The position numbers were made by a program, and so were the translations under genes. A stretch of 64,000 nucleotides of DNA from Rheinheimera mangrovi. Lineage in GTDB: Bacteria > Pseudomonadota > Gammaproteobacteria > Enterobacterales > Alteromonadaceae. The notes beneath the pieces were generated by a model. It saw only the letters and a list, made by a program, of their open reading frames with translations. It ran no database searches and was not told where the DNA came from. The stretch lies in contig NZ_CP034683.1 in NCBI RefSeq assembly GCF_003990335.1, positions 2,060,501-2,124,500 of the forward strand. Direction: 5' to 3'. Positions 51,941 to 60,431 of this stretch are shown piece by piece. Position 1 is the stretch's first letter. Every line of letters starts with the position of its first letter.

Positions 51941-53776
51941 TTAATAAGGTTGATTCTGTTGTTGCTGCTGATAGTCCGACAGCGCTTGGCGGACACCACT
52001 CTGCTCTGAGACTTGCGGTATAGCCACATCCCACCAGGTGCCGTTGTCTGTACTGATTTGTGGATCAGTTTTAATTTCAATCAGATAACTTTTACTGGCG
52101 GCACGGGCTCTGCCTATGGCTTGCTCCAGTTCGCTAATGTTGCCTACAGTTTCGCTCAAAGCGCCCAAAGCGCGGGCATGACCGGCAAAATCAATAGCAG
52201 GCGCCTGACCTTCGCAGTCTTGCAGTAAATTGTTAAAGGCGGCATTGCCTGTACCTTTTTGCAACCTGTTGATGCAGCCATAACCACTGTTATCCAGCAG
52301 CACCACTATAATTTTGCGGCCGAGCATCACTGACGTAGCGAGTTCAGAGTTCATCATCAGGTAGGAACCATCGCCGACTACCACAAACACCTCGCGGGCC
52401 GGACTGGCGATTTTGACACCCAAAGCACCTGCTATTTCGTAGCCCATACAGGAGAACCCATATTCCACGTGATAAGTACCAGGGCCTTCAGCGCGCCATA
52501 ATTTATGCAGCTCGCCCGGTAAACCTCCTGCGGCACAGACCACCACATCGGTTTTTTCTGACTGGCGTTTCACTGCACCTAATACCTGAGCGTCACTGGG
52601 CAAAATATCTGAGCCAGGATTGGCTGTCACAGTGTCGTAAAACTGCTGCCATTGCTGATTCAGTTGCTGCGCCTTTTTCAGCCAGCCATCTTCACTTTTC
52701 CAGCAAGGCAGAGCGTCATGCAACAGTTTTAGCAGCAGTGCCGCATCACCAATCAGCGGTTTAGCGCGGTGTTTTAACGCATCAAAAGGGGCGACGTTGA
52801 TTTGCAGCAGAGTTTTACCGGCAAAAGCGGTACGGGACTGAGTGGTAAAATCCTGCAATCTGCTGCCAACGGCGATAATCAAATCGGCTTCAGCCGCCAG
52901 TTGGTTGGCCGCTGCCGTACCCGTCACGCCAATACCACCTACGGCGCAGGAGTGTTGCCACGGCACGGCTCCTTTGCCCGCCTGAGTTTCTGCCACAGGA
53001 ATACGATGCGCCACAGCAAAATCAGCTAATTGCTGACAAGCGCCGCTGTAATGCACACCACCACCTGCGATGATCAGTGGCTTACGGGCCGCCAGTATTA
53101 ATTCCAGCGCATCGGCCAGTTCCTGTTCATCCGGGCCCTGACGACGAATACGGTGAATACGTTGTTCAAACATATAAGCTGGATAATCAAAAGCTTCGGC
53201 CTGCACATCCTGCGGCAAAGCTAAAGTCACAGGGCCGCAGTGGATCGGATCCAGCAAGGTTTCCATAGCCACAGGTAGCGAGTGGATCAACTGCTCTGGT
53301 CTGGTAATACGATCAAAATAACGGCTGACTGGTATAAAGCAGTCCGTGGCTGCTGTCATCGGATTCTGGAAATTTTCCACCTGCTGCAAGACGGGGTCGG
53401 GTTTGCGGTTGGCAAACTGATCGCCTGGCAGCAGCAATAAGGGTAAGCGATTCACATGCGCCAGCGCCGCAGCTGTCACCATATTGGTCGAACCTGGCCC
53501 AATGGATGTAGTGCAGGCCATAATACGGCGGCGGTTATTGGCTTTGGCAAAGGCGATAGCGGCATGCGCCATAGCTTGTTCATTGTGGGCGCGGTAAGTC
53601 GGCAAGCTGTCTTTCACCTGATACAAAGCTTCACCTAAAGCCGCCACATTGCCATGACCAAAAATGGCGAATACACCAGCAAAAAGGGGAGACGCTTGCC
53701 CATCTTCTTCGATGTACTGGCAGCTTAAATACTTCACCAGCGCTTGTGCTGCGGTTAAACGTACTGTGCTGTTCAT
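51941..53776 (-). CDS. iolD: 3D-(3,5/4)-trihydroxycyclohexane-1,2-dione hydrolase
   Basis: A 611-residue thiamine-diphosphate enzyme that opens the ring of trihydroxycyclohexanedione to 5-deoxy-glucuronate in myo-inositol catabolism. The N-terminal TPP domain has the catalytic Glu in YRAHNEQAMAHAA, the middle domain is NAD/FAD-like, and the C-terminal TPP-binding motif is GDGSYLMMNSELATS. FGHGNVAALGEAL is a strong IolD signature. Its start codon overlaps the stop of iolC by 4 bp (ATGA), so the two are translationally coupled. Confidence 0.94.
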   Translation of the reverse strand: MNSTVRLTAAQALVKYLSCQYIEEDGQASPLFAGVFAIFGHGNVAALGEALYQVKDSLPTYRAHNEQAMAHAAIAFAKANNRRRIMACTTSIGPGSTNMVTAAALAHVNRLPLLLLPGDQFANRKPDPVLQQVENFQNPMTAATDCFIPVSRYFDRITRPEQLIHSLPVAMETLLDPIHCGPVTLALPQDVQAEAFDYPAYMFEQRIHRIRRQGPDEQELADALELILAARKPLIIAGGGVHYSGACQQLADFAVAHRIPVAETQAGKGAVPWQHSCAVGGIGVTGTAAANQLAAEADLIIAVGSRLQDFTTQSRTAFAGKTLLQINVAPFDALKHRAKPLIGDAALLLKLLHDALPCWKSEDGWLKKAQQLNQQWQQFYDTVTANPGSDILPSDAQVLGAVKRQSEKTDVVVCAAGGLPGELHKLWRAEGPGTYHVEYGFSCMGYEIAGALGVKIASPAREVFVVVGDGSYLMMNSELATSVMLGRKIIVVLLDNSGYGCINRLQKGTGNAAFNNLLQDCEGQAPAIDFAGHARALGALSETVGNISELEQAIGRARAASKSYLIEIKTDPQISTDNGTWWDVAIPQVSEQSGVRQALSDYQQQQQNQPY

Positions 53777-55719
53777 GCCTGCACCTCTTGCTGCTGTTTA
53801 TTTAATGTTTTACGGTTCAGCCATGCGTTGACCAAAGCACGGTAGTTGTCGCGAACTTGCTGCTGCAACAGGGCATCAGTAATTTCACCTGCCAGCCAGG
53901 CCTGACTGGGTTTGGCAAAAATAGTGCGGCCTATAGCAAAACCTTTACACAGCGGGAAAGCGGCGCTGTCGGAAAAAGCCTGCATCAGCTCTGCTGCCGG
54001 AGCATCTAAGCCCAGCAGGATCACACCACGGCAATGCGGCGCTTCGCGGTTCACCAGCTCTGAAATTGCAGCCCAGGAAGTTTTGCTTTGTGGCGGCAGT
54101 TTCCACCAGTCGGGTCTGATCCCGCGCTGATAAATCAGTTGCAGTGCCCGCACCATGGTCTGGTCGTCTTGCGCCGAACCAGCTGGCGGTATTACTTCAA
54201 TCAGCAACTCGTGGCCTGAGACACAACAGGCGCGGTAGAGCTCTTCCAGCTGTCTGGCCTGTTGTTGCCACAGCTCTGTCTCATCATCCGGGTGCATAAA
54301 CACCAGACATTTGACGATATGTTGTTTTGGCCAACTGATAAGACGGGAGCCAATAGAACGACCGCCTTCCAGTTCCAGCGGCCGTGAGGCTGGTACTTCG
54401 ACAGGGCGGCCTATCCACCAGCCAGTGCCTGTGACATCGTTCAACGCATCCTGACCATAAGTATCATCAATCAACACACCAGCCTGTACAGGCCAGTTGG
54501 CTTCAGCCACTTCCTGCTGACAGGCGGCCAGGATCAGTTGTTTAAGTTTGGAGATCCGACTTAAAGGCGCACCCACGGCATTTGCCATATCGACACATTG
54601 TTTACGGTGGTCAAACGCCAGAATACAAAGCTCGTTCCAGCTTTGGGGGCTTCGGGTGGTGACTCTGTGTAGGTAATTCAGCTCCGGGTCCAGATCTGGT
54701 CTTGGAATACGCTGTTGATTGGCAAGATAATAATCCAGCTCTTCTGGTGTCGGCACAGCAGGAGCACAACCATGGCGTGATACCACTAAAGCACCGCTGG
54801 CATTGGCATAAGCGCAGCAGCGCTCGTAGCTTTCATCCTTGAGCCAGCCGCGTAAAAAGCCGGACATAAAGGCATCACCGGCGCCTAAGACGTTCAGCAC
54901 TTCGACTCTTACACCCTGACTGAAAAAGGCCGAATTTAAGTCATCCGGAATTTGGGCTTCAAAGATGCTGCAGCCATCTGCGCCGCGTTTCAGTACTATC
55001 ACAGCATCTGTTAATTTTCTCAGCGTGCGCAGGCATTCAATAGTGTCTGTGCTGCCGCCTGCTATATGAATTTCTTCTTCAGTGCCGACAATCAAATCAC
55101 ATAAAGGCACAATGGATTGCAAATGGGCGGTGACGCTTTGGTTAGAAACAAAACGATTGTCGCCTTCGCCTAAAGCCGTTAAGCCCCAGAGCACAGGTCT
55201 GTAGTCGATATCCAAAATCACTTTGGTTTGATTTTTGCGGGCAAAGCTGATGGCGTGACGGGCCACTTTATCGACATGAGCGGTAGAGAAGTGAGTGCCA
55301 GTGATCAGTAAAGCTTTGCTGGAGGCGATATAAGCTTCGTCAAAGTCGCTGCAATCAATCGCCATATCGGCGCAGTCAGTGCGGTAAAACAGCAGCGGGA
55401 ACTGATCTTTGGTTTTAATAGATAAAATGGCCAAAGCCGTCAGGCGCTTGGGATCTGTCACTACATGGCTGGTATCACAACCAGCTTTTTGCAGCTCCTC
55501 ACGAATAAACTGACCAAACTGCTCATCACCGACCCGGGTCAGCATGGAGGCTTTCAGGCCCAATCGGGCTGCACCAAAGGCGATATTACAGGACGAGCCA
55601 CCCAAAGATTTGGCGAAAGAGCCAACATCCTGCAGCCGGTCGCCTATCTGTTGGCCGTATAAATCGACTGAAGCCCGGCCTAAACAAATCAGATCTAAAG
55701 TTTTAGTGAGGGTTTGCAT
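53773..55719 (-). CDS. iolC: 5-dehydro-2-deoxygluconokinase fused to DUF2090
   Basis: A 648-residue fusion. Residues 1 to about 325 are a PfkB-type sugar kinase (IolC: LICLGRASVDLYG start, LGGSSCNIAFGAARLG, and NVLGAGDAFMSGFL with the catalytic Asp) that phosphorylates 5-dehydro-2-deoxygluconate. The rest is DUF2090, an aldolase-like barrel (LCILAFDHRKQC, VLIDDTYGQDAL, KCLVFMHPDD) believed to split the phosphorylated product, replacing IolJ. The ATG at 55719 starts the kinase motif; AGGAG lies 11 bases upstream. It is first of iolC-iolD-iolA and divergent from iolR-iolB. Confidence 0.92.
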   Translation of the reverse strand: MQTLTKTLDLICLGRASVDLYGQQIGDRLQDVGSFAKSLGGSSCNIAFGAARLGLKASMLTRVGDEQFGQFIREELQKAGCDTSHVVTDPKRLTALAILSIKTKDQFPLLFYRTDCADMAIDCSDFDEAYIASSKALLITGTHFSTAHVDKVARHAISFARKNQTKVILDIDYRPVLWGLTALGEGDNRFVSNQSVTAHLQSIVPLCDLIVGTEEEIHIAGGSTDTIECLRTLRKLTDAVIVLKRGADGCSIFEAQIPDDLNSAFFSQGVRVEVLNVLGAGDAFMSGFLRGWLKDESYERCCAYANASGALVVSRHGCAPAVPTPEELDYYLANQQRIPRPDLDPELNYLHRVTTRSPQSWNELCILAFDHRKQCVDMANAVGAPLSRISKLKQLILAACQQEVAEANWPVQAGVLIDDTYGQDALNDVTGTGWWIGRPVEVPASRPLELEGGRSIGSRLISWPKQHIVKCLVFMHPDDETELWQQQARQLEELYRACCVSGHELLIEVIPPAGSAQDDQTMVRALQLIYQRGIRPDWWKLPPQSKTSWAAISELVNREAPHCRGVILLGLDAPAAELMQAFSDSAAFPLCKGFAIGRTIFAKPSQAWLAGEITDALLQQQVRDNYRALVNAWLNRKTLNKQQQEVQA

Positions 55720-55825
55720 TGCTGCTTTCGCTCCTTTGTTGTACTTGTACGGCGTAGGATCCCGAACTGTTGCAGGCCGGATCCTGTGCACTGGAAATAC
55801 GGTTCGATCAGTAAATAACCAGTGC

Positions 55826-55854
55826 AGAATAGAATGTATTTTCCATTTGTACAA
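55826..55854 (-). promoter_or_regulatory. Candidate iolC promoter with embedded operator
   Basis: On the minus strand TTGTAC (55849-55854) and TATTCT (55826-55831) are 17 bp apart. Within this lies AGAATGTATTTTCC (55831-55844), one mismatch from GGAA-N6-TTCC, a pattern I recall for RpiR-type IolR sites. A second imperfect inverted repeat, GAATA/TATTC, lies at 55861-55877. Confidence 0.4.
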
Positions 55855-55921
55855 TAGTTGGAATATTTGTTTTATTCGGATACACTCATTGAAAGCTAAA
55901 GCTTAAAGGAATTGAAAGCGC

Positions 55922-56755
55922 ATGATATGCAGCACACAACAGCAACTGGAACAACTGATTGAGCAGCGTTTTGTCACACTGAGCAACAGGCTGCAGCAGG
56001 TTGCCCGCTATTTGCTGGATCATCCGGATACAGTAGCTTTTGGTACTACAGCCACTATAGCTGCCGGGGCAGGTGTGCATGCTTCTGCTTTGGTGCGTTT
56101 TGCCAATGCCTTTGGCTTTAGTGGTTTTTCTCAGATGCAGCAGTTGTTTAAAGACCGGCTGGTGCAAACTGGCCCTGATTACCAAAGCCGTATAGCTGCA
56201 GTAAAACAGGATGAATCAGTGCCCGGTGCTCAGGCTGGGTTGATGTATTTGCAACAAATCAATGCGGCCAATGAAAGAGCCATGCAGCAACTGACTGAAG
56301 AGCTGGATCCGCAGTTAATAACCCAAGCCTGTGAACTGTTGGCTCAGGCGCGCATTATCCACTTGCAGGGCGCACGCCGTGCTTATCCAGTGGCAAGTTA
56401 TGCCAGTTATCTGCTGAGCAATACCGGCCTTGCTGTGCAGCTATTGGATGGTGTGGGTTATATGCAACAGGCGGCATTGAATCTGATCACATCAGAAGAT
56501 GTGATTCTGGCTATTAGTTTTGCACCTTACGCCCCGGAAACCCAGTTAGCTATTAACAGAGCTAATGCCGCAGGAGCCAAAGTGATAGTGATCACCGACA
56601 GCAGATTAAGTCCTTTAGCTGCAGAGGCTGATGTCACTTTACTGGTACGTGAAGCTGAAGTGCATTCATTTCGTTCATTAAATACCAGTATGAATTTAAT
56701 TCAGGCGCTGGTGCTGGCGCTTATTCACGATACTGAAGCTGTTACAGCAATATAG
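55922..56755 (+). CDS. iolR: RpiR-family transcriptional regulator of inositol genes
   Basis: A 277-residue regulator: N-terminal RpiR-type HTH (LSNRLQQVARYLLDHPDTVAF, IAAGAGVHASALVRFANAFGF) and C-terminal SIS sugar-isomerase-like domain (ARIIHLQGARRAYPVASYAS, EDVILAISFAPYAPETQLAI, VIVITDSRLSPLA) that senses a sugar phosphate. RpiR proteins called IolR repress inositol genes in several proteobacteria. It stands divergent from iolC and 10 bp before iolB, so this role is likely. An AAGGA lies about 11 bases before the ATG. Confidence 0.85.
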   Translation: MICSTQQQLEQLIEQRFVTLSNRLQQVARYLLDHPDTVAFGTTATIAAGAGVHASALVRFANAFGFSGFSQMQQLFKDRLVQTGPDYQSRIAAVKQDESVPGAQAGLMYLQQINAANERAMQQLTEELDPQLITQACELLAQARIIHLQGARRAYPVASYASYLLSNTGLAVQLLDGVGYMQQAALNLITSEDVILAISFAPYAPETQLAINRANAAGAKVIVITDSRLSPLAAEADVTLLVREAEVHSFRSLNTSMNLIQALVLALIHDTEAVTAI

Positions 56756-56765
56756 GGAGAGACAG

Positions 56766-57569
56766 ATGTCCTATTTACACCGTAAACCTCAGCTTGCCGA
56801 CAGCTTAGGCCGTATCCAGCATATAACGCCGGAAAATGCCAACTGGCAGTATGTAGGTTTTGAAGTGGTGGTACTCGCTGCAGGTGAGTCACATTGTTAT
56901 CAGACAGAGCAACAGGAGCTTTGTGCCGTGATTTTATCCGGCCAGGCAGATTTAGTCTCCTCAAGCTTAAGTTTGAAAAATATCGGTGACCGGACTTCAG
57001 TGTTCGAACAAAAAGCGCCTTATGCTTTGTACCTGCCACCTGGTGACTGGCTGGAAATTACCGCTTTGACCAATCTGGAAGTGGCTTTATGTAAAGCTCC
57101 GGCTCTAGGTGAGTTGCAAGCCCGGTTAATTAAGCCATCCGACTGTGTTAGTGAAACCAGAGGGCAGGGCACCAATGAGCGGCAAATTTGCAATATTCTG
57201 TTTGGCAATTTACCGGCAGAACGTTTGCTTATTACTGAAGTGATTACGCCAGCCGGCCATTGGTCCAGTTATCCACCGCATAAACACGACACAGACGCTT
57301 TACCCAGCGAAAGTGCGCTGGAAGAAACTTATTACCATAAGCTAAACCCACAACAGGGTTTTGCTTTTCAGCGGGTGTACACAGACGACAGACGGATAGA
57401 TGAAACAATTTGTGTGGAGCATAACAGTGTAGTGCTGGTGCCCGAAGGCTATCATCCGGTAGGTGCGCCTCATGGTTATCAGCTGTATTACTTAAATGTA
57501 ATGGCAGGACCTAAGCGCCAGTGGGTGTTTCATAACGACCCACAGCACGAATGGATTCTTAAAAAATGA
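56766..57569 (+). CDS. iolB: 5-deoxy-glucuronate isomerase
   Basis: A 267-residue cupin-fold isomerase that turns 5-deoxy-glucuronate into 5-dehydro-2-deoxygluconate, between IolD and IolC. Metal-binding residues of the cupin are seen in WSSYPPHKHD (His, His) with ALEETYYHK (Glu), and a further His in EGYHPVGAPHGY. Length and motifs are those of IolB. GGGAGA precedes the ATG. It is co-transcribed with iolR. iolE, iolG and an inositol transporter are not in the window. Confidence 0.94.
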   Translation: MSYLHRKPQLADSLGRIQHITPENANWQYVGFEVVVLAAGESHCYQTEQQELCAVILSGQADLVSSSLSLKNIGDRTSVFEQKAPYALYLPPGDWLEITALTNLEVALCKAPALGELQARLIKPSDCVSETRGQGTNERQICNILFGNLPAERLLITEVITPAGHWSSYPPHKHDTDALPSESALEETYYHKLNPQQGFAFQRVYTDDRRIDETICVEHNSVVLVPEGYHPVGAPHGYQLYYLNVMAGPKRQWVFHNDPQHEWILKK

Positions 57570-57625
57570 TGGCGCAGCTGCTGATACCGCGACGCGGACG
57601 ATAATACACCGCTGTACAGATGGAC

Positions 57626-57648
57626 GGGCCGGGACAAGCCGCGGCCCC
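57626..57648. terminator. GC-rich hairpin after iolB
   Basis: Stem GGGCCG (57626-57631) with CGGCCC (57642-57647) lies in the 86 bp between the convergent iolB and LacI-family genes. No T-run follows, so it may only partly terminate. Confidence 0.45.
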
Positions 57649-57655
57649 TAGAATT

Positions 57656-58696
57656 TTATGTACGCAGGTTAGATGGTGCACAGGTGGAATCCCGCACTAT
57701 TAACTCGCAATCGTAAATATTGCTTTGATCTTCAGGTGTCACAGCTTCTGGCATAGGTTTACCTTTGAGCTTATTAATCAGCATCAAGGCTGCGCGGTAG
57801 CCAATGGTGGCTATAGGTTGGCGCATAGTGGTCAGATTTGGCCAGACTTTAGTGGTCAGTGAAATATCATCAATGCCACAAATAGACAACTCGTCCGGTA
57901 CCTTAATGCCTCTACTGTGCGCTTCATACAATACACCAGCTGCCATTTCATCGTTGGCCGCCAGAATAGCGGTAGGACGGGGGCTTTTACTGAGTAAGGT
58001 CGCTGCTGCATCTATACCGGATTGATAAGTGTAATAACCTTGCACTATCAGCGCTTCATTGACTGGCAAACCCTGATCGGAAAAAGCTTTACGAAAACCA
58101 GTTTCAACACGGCGGCTGGATTCCTGATCCGGATGACCCAATACAAAAGCTATGTCTTTATGGCGCAGACGCAGCAGATAATGGGTCATTTCACAGGCGG
58201 CTTTTACGCCGTTAAAACCTACACTGTCGCCACAACCCTGATTTTTTGGGCCTATGCGGATATAACAAACCTTTTTACGGTCCAGCATATCCAGCAAGTC
58301 TTGCTTATCACTTAAAGGCGGTACTAAAATCAGGCCGTCAGCCAGGGTGTTATCAATAAACTCTTCAATTTCATTGACCAGGCCAGGAGAGCGATAGCGG
58401 CAATCGTATAAAAACAAGCCCATATGCTCTTCACTGCAGCACTGCAATATGCCTTTTTGCAGTTTCTGCAAATAGCCTGGGCTTGGATTGTCAGCCAGCA
58501 GGGCGATAAATAAAGAGCGATTTTTCGCCAGCGCCATGCCCAGCGGGTTACGTTTAAAACCTAACTGATTAATAACAGCCATCACTTTGTCGCGGGTTTC
58601 GACCGACACATTGATCTCGTTATTGATCACCCTGGACACAGTTTTTTTCGAGACGCCAGCAAAGCGGGCTACATCGTTGATGGTGACTGAAGACAT
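57656..58696 (-). CDS. LacI-family transcriptional regulator of uronate genes
   Basis: A 346-residue LacI/GalR regulator. The HTH begins VTINDVARFAGVSKKTVSRV, the hinge helix follows (NPLGMALAKN), and the periplasmic-binding-protein-like effector domain fills the rest (GLILVPPLSDKQDLLDML, PTAILAANDEMAAGVLYEA, GIDDISLTTKVWPNLTTMRQP). The ATG at 58696 starts at the HTH; a GTG at 58738 is possible. It is divergent from uxaC with the palindromic operator between, so it likely represses uxaC-uxuB-thuA, itself, and the PHP gene at 45 kb. The effector is probably a uronate or its breakdown product, by context. Confidence 0.88.
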   Translation of the reverse strand: MSSVTINDVARFAGVSKKTVSRVINNEINVSVETRDKVMAVINQLGFKRNPLGMALAKNRSLFIALLADNPSPGYLQKLQKGILQCCSEEHMGLFLYDCRYRSPGLVNEIEEFIDNTLADGLILVPPLSDKQDLLDMLDRKKVCYIRIGPKNQGCGDSVGFNGVKAACEMTHYLLRLRHKDIAFVLGHPDQESSRRVETGFRKAFSDQGLPVNEALIVQGYYTYQSGIDAAATLLSKSPRPTAILAANDEMAAGVLYEAHSRGIKVPDELSICGIDDISLTTKVWPNLTTMRQPIATIGYRAALMLINKLKGKPMPEAVTPEDQSNIYDCELIVRDSTCAPSNLRT

Positions 58697-58870
58697 TATT
58701 CTGGGATACCCCTTAACAGGAAAATCAACAAGGTTCACAAAAAATCATACTAGCGGACGGCAGTATATCTGAACAGTGTTGCATTTGTTTTCTGGCTTAT
58801 TGTTTTTGTTAGTTAATTTATTACTTAAGAATCTAAAGTTGCAGCTCGGGTTACTTTGTTTGGTTATACC

Positions 58871-58910
58871 TATAATGCAAATTGACACCGGTGTCAATTT
58901 GCATTATAAA
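58871..58910. promoter_or_regulatory. 38-bp palindrome with overlapping divergent promoters
   Basis: Positions 58871-58908 are a perfect 38-bp palindrome with ATTGACACCGGTGTCAAT at its centre (58881-58898). On the plus strand TTGACA (58882-58887) is 17 bp from TATAAA (58905-58910), facing uxaC. By symmetry the minus strand has TTGACA 17 bp from TATAGG, facing the LacI-family gene. A repressor bound at the centre would cover both -35 boxes. Confidence 0.8.
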
Positions 58911-59004
58911 TTCTGCCAACAGTCGCAGTACTTCATTTTCAGAGCCATGAATGGGCTACTGTTGATTTCCTTTTATTTATCCAAGCTCAGGGGCCTGCGG
59001 ATTT

Positions 59005-60420
59005 ATGCCTGCCAAACTTCATTTGCATCCGGATCGTTTGTTTTCAAGCCATGGTGTTGAACGTGATATAGCCAGGCGTTTGTATCAGCAGGTGGCGGAT
59101 TTACCTATTGTCAGCCCGCACGGTCACACAGATCCGGCCTGGTTTGCATTAAATCAGCCCTTTGAGAACCCAACCGAACTGCTCATTAAACCGGACCACT
59201 ATGTGTTTCGCATGTTGTACAGTCAGGGCATCAGTCTGGAGCAATTGGGTTTACGCCGTCGTGATGGCGTAGCTGTAGAGCAGGACCCGGAAAAAATCTG
59301 GCAGATTTTTGCGGAGCATTTCCCGTTATTTCATGGCACACCATCCAGCATGTGGCTGAATCACACCTTTGCGAATACCTTCGGCCTTGACGTGAAGCTG
59401 AATAAACAAACGGCCAGCCATTATTATCAAGTGATTAACGATGCACTGCATACAGCGGACTTTTTACCACGCCGCTTATTTGAGCGTTACAACATTGAAG
59501 TGATAGCCACTACTGAATGCGCCACAGACGATTTGGCTTATCACCAGCAGATCCGCAACTCCGGCTGGCAGGGCAAAGTGATCACTGCCTTCAGGCCAGA
59601 TGGTGTAATCGATCCTGAACACGAACAGTTTCAAAGCAGGCTGACGAAACTGAGTCAAATCACCGACTTGGATTGCCGTAATTACGATCAGTATATAGCT
59701 GCTTTACGTCAGCGCCGCGCCTTCTTTAAACAGATGGGCGCAACCTCGACTGATCATGGCCACCCAACAGCGCAGACAGCGGATTTAACAGACGCCCAGG
59801 CCCGCAGCTTATTCGACCGTATCATTAAAACCGACGTCAGCGCAGCGGATGCCGAATTATTCCGTGCTCATATGCTGGTGAAAATGGCAGAAATGTCACT
59901 GGACGATGGCCTAGTGATGCAGCTGCACCCGGGATCATTCCGTAATCACAATGATCAGCTATTCCGTTTATTTGGCCGGGATAAAGGCGCAGATATTCCG
60001 CAAAGTATCGAATATGTCAAAGCACTCAAGCCATTATTGGACAAGTTTGGTAATAACAAAGACTTAAGCCTGATTTTATTTACGCTGGATGAAACCACCT
60101 ACAGCCGCGAACTGGCGCCTTTGGCCGGCCATTATCCTTGCCTTAAACTGGGCCCGGCCTGGTGGTTCCATGACAGCCCTGAAGGCATGATTCGATTCCG
60201 CCGTCAGACCACGGAAACCGCAGGTTTTTATAATACGGTTGGTTTTAATGACGACACCCGTGCCTTTTTATCTATTCCGGCGCGGCATGACGTAGCGCGG
60301 CGGATGGATGCTGTTTATCTGGCAGAGTTAGTGGCCCGGCATATGCTGGATGAAGAAGATGCAGCCGTGATTGCCAAAGATCTGGCATACGGCCTGGCAA
60401 AAAAAGCTTATCAATTGTAA
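59005..60420 (+). CDS. uxaC: Glucuronate (uronate) isomerase
   Basis: A 471-residue metal-dependent isomerase that converts D-glucuronate to D-fructuronate, and galacturonate to tagaturonate. It is of the amidohydrolase-like UxaC family: SPHGHTDP holds His39 and His41, EVIATTECATDDL and STDHGHPTA hold further active residues, and MQLHPGSFRNHN is typical. The length equals E. coli UxaC (470). It is first of uxaC-uxuB-thuA, starting 95 bp after the palindromic operator-promoter. Confidence 0.95.
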   Translation: MPAKLHLHPDRLFSSHGVERDIARRLYQQVADLPIVSPHGHTDPAWFALNQPFENPTELLIKPDHYVFRMLYSQGISLEQLGLRRRDGVAVEQDPEKIWQIFAEHFPLFHGTPSSMWLNHTFANTFGLDVKLNKQTASHYYQVINDALHTADFLPRRLFERYNIEVIATTECATDDLAYHQQIRNSGWQGKVITAFRPDGVIDPEHEQFQSRLTKLSQITDLDCRNYDQYIAALRQRRAFFKQMGATSTDHGHPTAQTADLTDAQARSLFDRIIKTDVSAADAELFRAHMLVKMAEMSLDDGLVMQLHPGSFRNHNDQLFRLFGRDKGADIPQSIEYVKALKPLLDKFGNNKDLSLILFTLDETTYSRELAPLAGHYPCLKLGPAWWFHDSPEGMIRFRRQTTETAGFYNTVGFNDDTRAFLSIPARHDVARRMDAVYLAELVARHMLDEEDAAVIAKDLAYGLAKKAYQL

Positions 60421-60431
60421 GGGGTAACAGC

